A DNA stretch of 64,000 nucleotides from Rufibacter sp. DG15C (GTDB lineage: Bacteria > Bacteroidota > Bacteroidia > Cytophagales > Hymenobacteraceae). The notes under the pieces were generated by a model. That model worked only from the letters and a program-made list of their open reading frames with translations. It ran no database searches and had not been told where the DNA came from. Positions 39,116 through 46,296 of this stretch are shown one piece after another. The DNA lies in assembly GCF_001577755.1 (NCBI RefSeq), contig NZ_CP010776.1, forward strand, positions 1,736,001 through 1,800,000, in the 5' to 3' direction. The number at the start of each line of letters is the position of its first letter. The stretch's first letter is position 1. Made by a program: the position numbers and the translations under genes.

Positions 39116-41584
39116 ATGCTCACCCTTCAAGAAATTTCTCAGGCCACCGGCGGATATGTGGTTCAATGGGCCCAGCTGTACCCGGTCCAGCACCTGCTCA
39201 CCGACAGCCGCAAACTGGTCAACGCCGCCACGTCAGTGTTCTTCGCCATACGCGGGGATTTCCATGACGGGCATGACTACGTGGCCAGCCTGTATGAACA
39301 GGGCGTCAGACAGTTTGTGGTGGAAGACTTGGGAGCGTTTGCCGAGGTGCCTGACCACAAGGAGGCCAATATTCTCTTGGTGACCAGCGGCGTGAAGGCC
39401 CTGCAAGACGTGGCCGCTTTCCACAGAAGCCAATACCATTTGCCGGTGGTGGGCATCACGGGCAGCAACGGCAAGACCATTGTCAAAGAGTGGCTGTCGC
39501 AGTTGTTGAGCCCCACCGAGCGCGTGGTCAAAAGCCCCAGGAGCTACAACTCGCAGATTGGCGTGCCGCTTTCTGTCTGGCAGATTAATGAGACGCACAC
39601 CATTGGCGTGTTTGAGGCCGGCATCTCTGAGCCCGGCGAGATGGAGAAGCTGGCCCGGGTCATTCAGCCTACCATCGGCATTTTCACCAACCTGGGCTCG
39701 GCGCACAGTGGGGGCTTCGACTCTGACCAGCAGAAGCTGGAGGAGAAGCTGCTCTTATTCCAAGACGTCTCCCAACTCATCTACTGCGCCGACCAGGAAT
39801 TGGTGCGCCACACCATCCAGCACCAGCACCTTCCGGGCTTCACCTGGAGCCTGAAAGGAAACGCCGCCGATGTGCAGGTGAAAATCAAGTCTACTTCTAC
39901 CCACAAAACCAAGATAGCCTACACCTATCAGGACCAGGAGCATACCTTGACGCTTCCGTTCACCGACGACGCCTCTCTGGAGAACGCTCTGCACTGCCTC
40001 ACACTCCTGCTGTACCTGGGCCTGCAACCCGAAAAGTTGAGCACGCCCTTTGAGCGCCTGGCACCCGTGGCCATGCGCCTGGAGCGCAAAGAGGCCATCA
40101 ACGGCTGCTACGTCATTGATGACACCTACAACAATGACCTGGCCGGCCTCAGGATTGCCCTGGACGTATTGGCCCAACAAGCGCGCCGCGGAAGAAAGAC
40201 CTTAATTCTCTCAGATTTGCTGGAAGCCGGTCTGGACGAGAAGACGCTCTACCAGCAGGTGGCCTATGACGTCAAGGCGCACGGCGTGGACCGGGTCATT
40301 GGCATTGGCGATTTAATCAGTAGAAACCAGCACCTGTTCCCGGCGGGGAGCGAGTTCTACTTCGGGACGGACTCTTTTCTGGGTCAGTTGCGGCCCGAGA
40401 CGTTCAGGCAGGAGACCATTCTAGTGAAGGGTGCGCGCGTGTTCCAGTTTGAGAAGGTGGTGGCCGCCTTGCAACAGCAGGTGCACGGCACGGTGCTGGA
40501 AGTGAACCTGGACGCGCTGGTGCACAACCTCAACTTCTACCGGTCCAAAGTGTCGGCGCAGACCAAAATCATGGTGATGGTGAAGGCCTTCGCGTACGGC
40601 GCGGGTTCTTATGAGATTGCCAATCTGTTGCAGTTCCATAGAGTGGATTACCTGGCGGTGGCCTACACAGACGAGGGCGTGGCCTTGCGGGAGCACGGCA
40701 TCACGCTACCCATCATGGTCATGAACCCCAGCGCAGACAGCTTCTTAAAGATGCAACAATTCAACCTGGAGCCTGAGATTTACTCACCAGACCTCTTGCA
40801 TCGGTTTTTAGACTATTTCCCCGAAAACAGCCCAAAAACGCCCCGCATCCATTTAAAGCTGGACACCGGCATGCACCGCCTAGGCTTTGACCCGACAGAG
40901 CTGGCAGATGCCTTGGAAGTACTGGTGCAGGTGCCGCACGTGCAGGTAGAAAGCGTCTTTAGTCATCTGGCTGGCGCCGATGAGGCCCTGTACAATGACT
41001 TCTCCCGGCAGCAGATTGCCGCGTTTACCCAAATGGCCCAGCAGGTGGAAAGTGACTTGGGGTATAAAGTGACCAAGCACATCCTCAACTCGGCGGGCAT
41101 TGTGCGCTTCGGGCAAGTGGCCGCCTTTGACATGGTAAGGCTGGGCATCGGGCTGTACGGCATAGAGTCCTCAGGCACCGAGCAGGAGGGACTGCAGACC
41201 GTGGGCCAGCTCAAGACCACCATCTCCCAAGTAAAGCGCGTGACCAAAGGCGATACCGTGGGTTACAGCCGCAAGGGCATCGCTGACACAGACAAAGTCA
41301 CTGCCACCATCGCCATTGGCTACGCAGACGGCTATGACCGCCGGTTTGGCAACGGGGTGGGCGAGGTGCAGGTGAACGGACAGCGCGTGCCCATCATCGG
41401 CAACATCTGCATGGATATGTGCATGATAGACGTGACCGGAGTAGACGTGCAGGCGGGAGAAGAGGTAATTGTCTTCGGGAAGGAACTGCCGTTGACGGAG
41501 CTTTCCATTCGCATTGGTACCATTCCCTATGAATTGCTCACCAACGTAAGCACCCGCGTCAAGCGCGTGTTTTATAATGAGTAG
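39116..41584 (+). CDS. Bifunctional MurF ligase / alanine racemase fusion
   Basis: An 822-residue fusion that makes D-Ala and also attaches D-Ala-D-Ala to the UDP-MurNAc tripeptide in peptidoglycan synthesis. Residues about 1-455 are MurF-like, with the ATP loop VVGITGSNGKT (116-121), KSPRSYNSQIGVPLS and VIDDTYNNDLAGL. Residues about 460-822 are alanine racemase, with the PLP lysine in MVMVKAFAYGAGSYE (Lys490), LKLDTGMHRLGF and the C-terminal GYADGYDRRFGNG. The fusion is known from Bacteroidota. A dispersed palindrome is embedded in frame (residues about 563-575, RFLDYFPENSPKTP) in a loop before the KLDTGMHR strand. The ATG at 39116 lies 21 bp after a promoter box. Confidence 0.95.
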   Translation: MLTLQEISQATGGYVVQWAQLYPVQHLLTDSRKLVNAATSVFFAIRGDFHDGHDYVASLYEQGVRQFVVEDLGAFAEVPDHKEANILLVTSGVKALQDVAAFHRSQYHLPVVGITGSNGKTIVKEWLSQLLSPTERVVKSPRSYNSQIGVPLSVWQINETHTIGVFEAGISEPGEMEKLARVIQPTIGIFTNLGSAHSGGFDSDQQKLEEKLLLFQDVSQLIYCADQELVRHTIQHQHLPGFTWSLKGNAADVQVKIKSTSTHKTKIAYTYQDQEHTLTLPFTDDASLENALHCLTLLLYLGLQPEKLSTPFERLAPVAMRLERKEAINGCYVIDDTYNNDLAGLRIALDVLAQQARRGRKTLILSDLLEAGLDEKTLYQQVAYDVKAHGVDRVIGIGDLISRNQHLFPAGSEFYFGTDSFLGQLRPETFRQETILVKGARVFQFEKVVAALQQQVHGTVLEVNLDALVHNLNFYRSKVSAQTKIMVMVKAFAYGAGSYEIANLLQFHRVDYLAVAYTDEGVALREHGITLPIMVMNPSADSFLKMQQFNLEPEIYSPDLLHRFLDYFPENSPKTPRIHLKLDTGMHRLGFDPTELADALEVLVQVPHVQVESVFSHLAGADEALYNDFSRQQIAAFTQMAQQVESDLGYKVTKHILNSAGIVRFGQVAAFDMVRLGIGLYGIESSGTEQEGLQTVGQLKTTISQVKRVTKGDTVGYSRKGIADTDKVTATIAIGYADGYDRRFGNGVGEVQVNGQRVPIIGNICMDMCMIDVTGVDVQAGEEVIVFGKELPLTELSIRIGTIPYELLTNVSTRVKRVFYNE
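40802..40840. repeat. Dispersed palindrome P inside the murF-alr coding sequence
   Basis: CGGTTTTTAGACTATTTCC CCGAAAACAGCCCAAAAACG; 39 bp (13 codons), in frame, in the racemase half. The only copy found inside a gene. Confidence 0.8.
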
Positions 41585-41606
41585 TGTTTAGTGCGAAACT
41601 GCCGGA

Positions 41607-43211
41607 CTATTGATCTTGCACAAGATGAGTTACCTCTACAACATTCGTCGGTTCATTAATGGGAGAGTAAAACTGGCGGTTGGGTAACAGCTTTAGATCA
41701 GAATTAAAATAATGATTTAATAAAACTCTGAATGTATTTACTGGAGTGAGGTTCTTTGGAAACAGCGCTTTATTCTGATTAGAAACATATATAGCGTTCA
41801 TTATTCCAAACCTTTCTTTGAGGTTTGTTTTGTTATAATCCTTTTGATGATAATTGGCTCCAGGGCCATGATCTCCTTGCAAGATAATGATAGTTGGCCT
41901 AGTCATCTTACGTTTGAGGTGAAGAACCATTTCCTTAAGCTTTTGATTTAGATATTCTACCTGATTACGATAACCTTCTATGTACGCTTTCTTTCCTTCT
42001 GGGTGAAGATCAGTAAAAAGGTTTCCATCAAAAACTAAGTTGGGAATCACAGGATGAGGTTTATGATAACTACCATTTTTGTTAAAAACAAAGGGAGGAT
42101 GAGCAATGAAAACATCTGCAAATACAAAGGAGGGTTTATCTTGACCAATATAGGTTGGTAGATGTTCAAGGATATATAATGTTTCTTTATAGTGACCTAG
42201 TCCAGGTTTTTGAACAGGATACTTGATAAAAATGCTTTTGAAAAAAGAGTATTTGCTGTTTAACAGCGCATTGTCTTCAAGTAATTTGAGGGGAGTAAGA
42301 TTTACTAAAAGTTCTACAAAGGGAGGTGTAGCCTTAAAAGGTGAAATCAAAGTTGCAAAATCAAGCATGCTTTTATTAATTACACCTGAAGTAAAACTAA
42401 ATAAATTATAATTCTCTGAGGCTAACCATCTGGGTAAGCGAGCGTGCTCAATAGCTTCATGTAATTCCTTATACGACTGTTGAGGATGATAACCCGCTAA
42501 ATTTTGTATATAATCTAAATTTAAAGAAGACGCTAAAGAGGCTGGAGTTCTAGAATAATTTGAATTACTTTCAGTGGCAATAAAGAAGCCCTCATCTTCT
42601 AAAAAAGAAGTAAATCCATCCATCTCGACTTTGTAATCTTTCTTTAAAATATCAGCTCGCCCATATCCATCTAAAATTAGATATACTATATCAGGGCGTT
42701 GTTCTGATAATGGACGATGCTTCCATACTAAGGGTTTATATTTTGCTTCAGAAGCATGTAGTGTAGATCTTTTTATATGTAAATAGACTATCTGACTAAT
42801 AGGTAATAGAACTAGTAGAATTGAAAAAAAATTAATAGTTTTCGTTAATCGGGTAAAAGAACTATTTGATTTAATAAGGAAATACGCAATTGTAATAATC
42901 AGAATTGCAAAAGCAGGGATTAAAACACTCTGCTTGATGTTTTCTTCGCCAAACCAATAAATTAATCTTAGATGGATAGCCTGGTAGGAGAAAAACAAAA
43001 GCAATAGTATGCTTGTTATAATGCCTGCTTTGTTCCAAGACTTAAAAAGAACCTTGGCAATTATTAGTAAAAGAAATGTGCAAACGATTACGACTAAAGT
43101 AGGTTGAATTATTTCCTTTATATGAATAAAGCTTATATTATAAGCATACAGGAAAAGTATTGGGAATATACCTATTAAAAAAGGATGGATTAACCACTTT
43201 CCTTTAAGCAT
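41607..43211 (-). CDS. Sulfatase/alkaline-phosphatase-fold membrane protein
   Basis: A 534-residue protein with about five N-terminal transmembrane helices (residues 8-145) and a periplasmic alkaline-phosphatase-superfamily domain. PDIVYLILDGYGRADILKKD (Asp181) offers the first metal ligand, SNYSRTPASLASSLN the candidate nucleophile Ser/Thr, and ILQGDHGPGANY near residue 455 the Asp-His ligands. It is likely a phospho- or sulfo-transferase/hydrolase acting on a surface polymer; the substrate is unknown. It is the last gene of a three-gene AT-rich operon: its ATG overlaps the methyltransferase stop by 8 bp. Its base composition differs clearly from murF-alr next door, suggesting transfer. Confidence 0.85.
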   Translation of the reverse strand: MLKGKWLIHPFLIGIFPILFLYAYNISFIHIKEIIQPTLVVIVCTFLLLIIAKVLFKSWNKAGIITSILLLLFFSYQAIHLRLIYWFGEENIKQSVLIPAFAILIITIAYFLIKSNSSFTRLTKTINFFSILLVLLPISQIVYLHIKRSTLHASEAKYKPLVWKHRPLSEQRPDIVYLILDGYGRADILKKDYKVEMDGFTSFLEDEGFFIATESNSNYSRTPASLASSLNLDYIQNLAGYHPQQSYKELHEAIEHARLPRWLASENYNLFSFTSGVINKSMLDFATLISPFKATPPFVELLVNLTPLKLLEDNALLNSKYSFFKSIFIKYPVQKPGLGHYKETLYILEHLPTYIGQDKPSFVFADVFIAHPPFVFNKNGSYHKPHPVIPNLVFDGNLFTDLHPEGKKAYIEGYRNQVEYLNQKLKEMVLHLKRKMTRPTIIILQGDHGPGANYHQKDYNKTNLKERFGIMNAIYVSNQNKALFPKNLTPVNTFRVLLNHYFNSDLKLLPNRQFYSPINEPTNVVEVTHLVQDQ

Positions 43212-44589
43212 GATGGCGTGTCATTAAATACAAGGTGCGTTCGCTGTCTTGTAGAGCTATTTTTTCTAGGATACTAAATTTGGTAGAGAAGGCCTTTTCA
43301 AATTCAGATTGGGTGTATTGGGGAAAAATATCTTCTCTGCTTATCAAAAGTCGTTTCACTTGCGAATCTGACTTGGGAATGAATTCTATAATAATGTTGG
43401 AACTAAGCTCTGCCAGATAAGAAGCTATTTCTAATAAAGGGATATTCCGGCTAATTGCTAAATGGTGTATAAGTGCCAGTGCCAAAATCATTTCTGGTTT
43501 GCTACGGTCAGTCAAAGAAGCTCTTTCCTTATTTCGCCACCCTATTGCAGGACTAGGTTGCGTGATATCCATTATCAATGGGAGGATTTTCTGCAAGTTT
43601 TGCTCTTTGTTTTGCAAATAATGTAACTCAGTGGCCCCAATATCAAAATCCATGGCAATCACCTCTGCACCTGATGCAGCAGCAATTTTACTGAATTTGC
43701 CTGTGTTTGATCCTAAATCCCAAACAGTTGCCGGCTTAACGTTGTTTAGTAAAAATTCCACTGCCTGTTCTTTCTGCGACATAGCAGCAATTTGATAATT
43801 AGTATGGGAATAATAATCAGCCCACAAGGTTTGGCTAGGTTTCCATGTGAGTGATCTTATAGTTGATCTTAAACTCCTAAAAAGTTGCAGGAGCGCATTC
43901 TTGGGCATGACGCGGTTAGTGCCTTTATACTGATCAGTTAAATTTGAAAAGGCTCTTTTTTGGGCTATAGCATGAAGATGCACGTGTAAAAGTAAGCCAA
44001 AACGTAAATAGGTATGCAGCGGTAGAAGCTTACTTCCTAGGCTTAATGGAATACCTTCTAGGTCTGTTAGTAGTAATTTATTAAGGGAGGTTTCTGTGTG
44101 TGTCATTAAAGCAAGCGGTATTAAAAAATGCTCGCAAAATTGCTTATATGGTGCCCATGGCTTGCCTTCTTGGTAAAAAGCAAATGACAGAGTGTCAATG
44201 AAAATAGGCTTGCCCCTCAGAAATTGGATATTATAGGATGATGCATCTTTCAATGTCATGCCATGTTTTAAAGCCTCCTCTTGAATTTGCAATGTTAGAA
44301 GCGCGGCATCCTTTAGCTGACTGAAACTCCATTCATATGGGTAAGAAATAAAAGGAATCTGCTCGGGCTGAATAACAAGGTGGCCAGCCTCCTTAATGGG
44401 AGCAAGGGCTGTCACTGTGTGCGGAATAAGAAATTGCTGGCGAATACAGGCAGCGTAAAGGCCAGAGTCCATTAGGTGCTGGTACTCTTGCTTATATGAC
44501 TGGTTTACCTGCCTAAAAATACCTGCTTCATTATTGAAGACAAACCCATCAGGGTCCCGGAAGGACCCACCTAAAGCTTCTGCCTGCAT
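43204..44589 (-). CDS. Kinase-like / class I SAM methyltransferase fusion (NoeA-like)
   Basis: A 461-residue protein. Residues 285-400 are a class I methyltransferase with motif I VWDLGSNTGKFSKIAA (290-304), the acidic IAMDFDIG (311-318), and LALALIHHLAIS near 370. The first ~240 residues contain MTLKDASSYNIQFLRGKPIF followed by IDTLSF, which resembles the catalytic and metal-binding loops of protein-kinase-like phosphotransferases (Asp115, Asn120, Asp132 in place of HxDxxxxN and DxG). Related proteins are annotated as NoeA-like nodulation or SAM-dependent methyltransferases. It lies 8 bp after a 47-residue membrane-protein gene and overlaps the sulfatase-fold gene by 8 bp, so the three form one operon. 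Confidence 0.82.
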   Translation of the reverse strand: MQAEALGGSFRDPDGFVFNNEAGIFRQVNQSYKQEYQHLMDSGLYAACIRQQFLIPHTVTALAPIKEAGHLVIQPEQIPFISYPYEWSFSQLKDAALLTLQIQEEALKHGMTLKDASSYNIQFLRGKPIFIDTLSFAFYQEGKPWAPYKQFCEHFLIPLALMTHTETSLNKLLLTDLEGIPLSLGSKLLPLHTYLRFGLLLHVHLHAIAQKRAFSNLTDQYKGTNRVMPKNALLQLFRSLRSTIRSLTWKPSQTLWADYYSHTNYQIAAMSQKEQAVEFLLNNVKPATVWDLGSNTGKFSKIAAASGAEVIAMDFDIGATELHYLQNKEQNLQKILPLIMDITQPSPAIGWRNKERASLTDRSKPEMILALALIHHLAISRNIPLLEIASYLAELSSNIIIEFIPKSDSQVKRLLISREDIFPQYTQSEFEKAFSTKFSILEKIALQDSERTLYLMTRHHA

Positions 44590-44597
44590 AGCTTTTG

Positions 44598-44741
44598 TTA
44601 AGGATTCCTCTTGAATACTCTTTTGAGGAAGGATACTATTTGGCGCCAGAAGGCTTTAATCGCGTAAAGACCACCTAGTAAGCCTGCCAGCAAAATTTGG
44701 AATAGCATGCTGCCAGATCCTGGATCAATGTATAAAAGCAT
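44598..44741 (-). CDS. 47-residue membrane protein with YIDPGSGS motif
   Basis: A short open frame with sequence MLLYIDPGSGSMLFQILLAG then LLGGLYAIKAFWRQIVSFLK and a basic tail RVFKRNP. A single membrane helix follows the YIDPGSGS motif, and the end is strongly basic, hence a cytoplasmic C-terminus. I recall small proteins with this Y-I-D-P-G-x-G-S start being conserved in several phyla beside surface-polysaccharide or NoeA-like methyltransferase genes; this is from memory. The stop is 8 bp before the methyltransferase ATG. The function is unknown; it may recruit or anchor the downstream enzyme. Confidence 0.8.
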   Translation of the reverse strand: MLLYIDPGSGSMLFQILLAGLLGGLYAIKAFWRQIVSFLKRVFKRNP

Positions 44742-44888
44742 AGAGGCGTAACTTGAAGTAATGAGAAAGATGTGAAATTACAAAGATTATCTTATTTAAT
44801 GTGTAGTGTGTCTATTTTATACTAACATGGATTTATACTAACATGGAGCTTTGTAAATACATGATTCGATTCGCTTTAGTGGAGAGTA

Positions 44889-44930
44889 GCCGTTTTTGGC
44901 CTCATTTCTGGAAATGAGGCCAAAAACGGC
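44889..44930. repeat. Dispersed palindrome P, perfect
   Basis: GCCGTTTTTGGCCTCATTTC TG GAAATGAGGCCAAAAACGGC: 20-bp arms with no mismatch. It abuts the terminator at 44941. Confidence 0.92.
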
Positions 44931-44940
44931 TTAAAATAAA

Positions 44941-44970
44941 AGAAGCCTTGACCGTTAAGGCAAGGCTTCT
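44941..44970 (-). terminator. Terminator of the small Cys protein gene
   Basis: AGAAGCCTTG ACCGTTAAGG CAAGGCTTCT; on the minus strand the stem is followed by TTTTATTTT. It starts 4 bp after the stop of the 38-residue gene and confirms that gene as a transcription unit. Confidence 0.85.
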
Positions 44971-44974
44971 TCGT

Positions 44975-45091
44975 TTACTTCTTCTTTATACAATTGGGGA
45001 CTTGCTTGCCGTCTTTGTCTTTCATGCCGGCCTGTTCATAGCCTTTCCAGCAAGGGTCCTCCTTCTTCTGTTCTTTCTTGGTCTTGGGCAT
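44975..45091 (-). CDS. 38-residue Lys-rich protein with two cysteines
   Basis: A small open frame reading MPKTKKEQKKEDPCWKGYEQ then AGMKDKDGKQVPNCIKKK. The core PCWKGYEQxGMKxKxGKxVPNC is a pattern I recognise from very small conserved bacterial and phage proteins, with two Cys 20 residues apart that may bind metal or form a disulfide. The function is unknown. A perfect terminator follows the stop codon, and the reading frame uses ordinary codons. A longer plus-strand frame covering the same DNA is a shadow. Confidence 0.8.
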   Translation of the reverse strand: MPKTKKEQKKEDPCWKGYEQAGMKDKDGKQVPNCIKKK

Positions 45092-45147
45092 AGCAGTAGA
45101 AATTTGGTCCTACTGTATGTACGTTGGCCACTTAGAGGCAGATTTGA

Positions 45148-45894
45148 TTATCTGCGTAATTTAGAAAGCAGGCGCAGAATCTCCAGGTAGAGCCAAATCA
45201 AGGTAACCATTAAGCCGAAGGCCGCATACCATTCCATGTACTTAGGTGCGCCAATTTCAGCTCCGTGCTCAATGGTGTCAAAGTCCAGAATCAGGTTCAT
45301 GGCGGCAATCACCACTACCAAAAGACTGAAGATGATACCGGCCATACCGCTGCTGTGAATCAAGGCCACCTCAATGCCAAAGAACCCGAGTACCAAGGCA
45401 ATCATGTAATAGGCAAAGATGCCCAGGGTGGCCGTCATGATGATGGACTTAAAACGCTCGGTGGCTCTGATAACCCCGGTGCTGTACAAAAGCAACATGC
45501 CGCCAAATACCGTGAAGGTGAGCAACATGGCTTGGTTGGCAATGCCCGGGTAGCTAATCTCCAGGATGCCAGAGATGGTACCTAGGAACAGACCTTGAAT
45601 GGCGCAGTAGATAGGCGCAATGTAGGCAGCCAGGTGCTTTTTAAACGAAATCAGGAACACCAGACCCAAGCCTACCAGCGGCAAGCCAATCATGAACGGT
45701 AAGGGCTCGCCCACAAACTGCAGGAACTCCCATGAAAACAGGGCAAACGCCACCACCACGGCAAACAAGATGGCCGACTTGGCGATGGTGCCTTGCAAGG
45801 TCATGACGCCTGCACCGGCAATGTCCTCAGTGCCTGCCGCAGAGACAAAGGCTTCTTCTTTAAGGGTTGGGTTGTTAGAGCTGAATAATGACAT
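45148..45894 (-). CDS. Bax inhibitor-1/YccA family membrane protein
   Basis: A 248-residue protein with seven hydrophobic helices of the Bax-inhibitor-1 (YccA/YetJ) type. The family's C-terminal part is visible: MNLILDFDTIEHGAEIGAPK and WYAAFGLMVTLIWLYLEILR, where the Asp pair in LDFDTIE forms the proton/Ca2+-sensing site known from BsYetJ. These proteins are pH-dependent calcium leak channels or FtsH modulators in other bacteria. The start at the ATG 45894 (MSLFSSNNPTLKEEAF) is preferred to an upstream in-frame codon at 45945. Confidence 0.92.
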   Translation of the reverse strand: MSLFSSNNPTLKEEAFVSAAGTEDIAGAGVMTLQGTIAKSAILFAVVVAFALFSWEFLQFVGEPLPFMIGLPLVGLGLVFLISFKKHLAAYIAPIYCAIQGLFLGTISGILEISYPGIANQAMLLTFTVFGGMLLLYSTGVIRATERFKSIIMTATLGIFAYYMIALVLGFFGIEVALIHSSGMAGIIFSLLVVVIAAMNLILDFDTIEHGAEIGAPKYMEWYAAFGLMVTLIWLYLEILRLLSKLRR

Positions 45895-46059
45895 AGTTTT
45901 TGGTTTATCTAGGTGAAATTTAGAGAAATGCCCATCAAAAAACAATTATGTGTTGCAAAAGCAGGAGTTAATACGGAAAGAGCGCATCTTTTTTGGATTC
46001 AACCGGAACACCTAGTACCTTGCAACTGTTTATAACAAGTCTAAATAAAAGCAGACCAG

Positions 46060-46293
46060 GTGGAAAGCGAGCAAAAGAGCGTTCGGGATTTGAAGATTGG
46101 AGAAAGCGGCGTCATCTGTTGTTTAAATGACCCCGAAATGTCTCTTAAATTATTGGAGATGGGCTGTATACCTGGTGAGAAAGTGAAGCTGAACAGCCGC
46201 GCTCCGCTGGGGGATCCCATTACCATCATCGTGAACGATTACACCCTGTCCCTGCGTTTAGACGAAGCTGCTACTATCATGCTAAAGGCTTAG
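46060..46293 (+). CDS. feoA: Ferrous iron transport protein A (FeoA)
   Basis: A 77-residue SH3-like FeoA protein: VRDLKIGESGVICCLND at the N-terminus, the central MSLKLLEMGCIPGEKVKLNS, where family members have RLxxMGxxPG, and the end YTLSLRLDEAATIML. It supports the FeoB ferrous-iron transporter encoded 3 bp downstream. The start is a GTG at 46060. No Fur box is convincing in the upstream 100 bp. Confidence 0.93.
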   Translation: MESEQKSVRDLKIGESGVICCLNDPEMSLKLLEMGCIPGEKVKLNSRAPLGDPITIIVNDYTLSLRLDEAATIMLKA

Positions 46294-46296
46294 TCT

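Noticed and set aside
44948-45190. 80-codon hydrophobic plus-strand frame
   Set aside because: It overlaps the terminator and the minus-strand 38-residue gene, and runs into the 3' end of the Bax-inhibitor gene. The Leu/Phe richness is the antisense of Lys/Glu codons.
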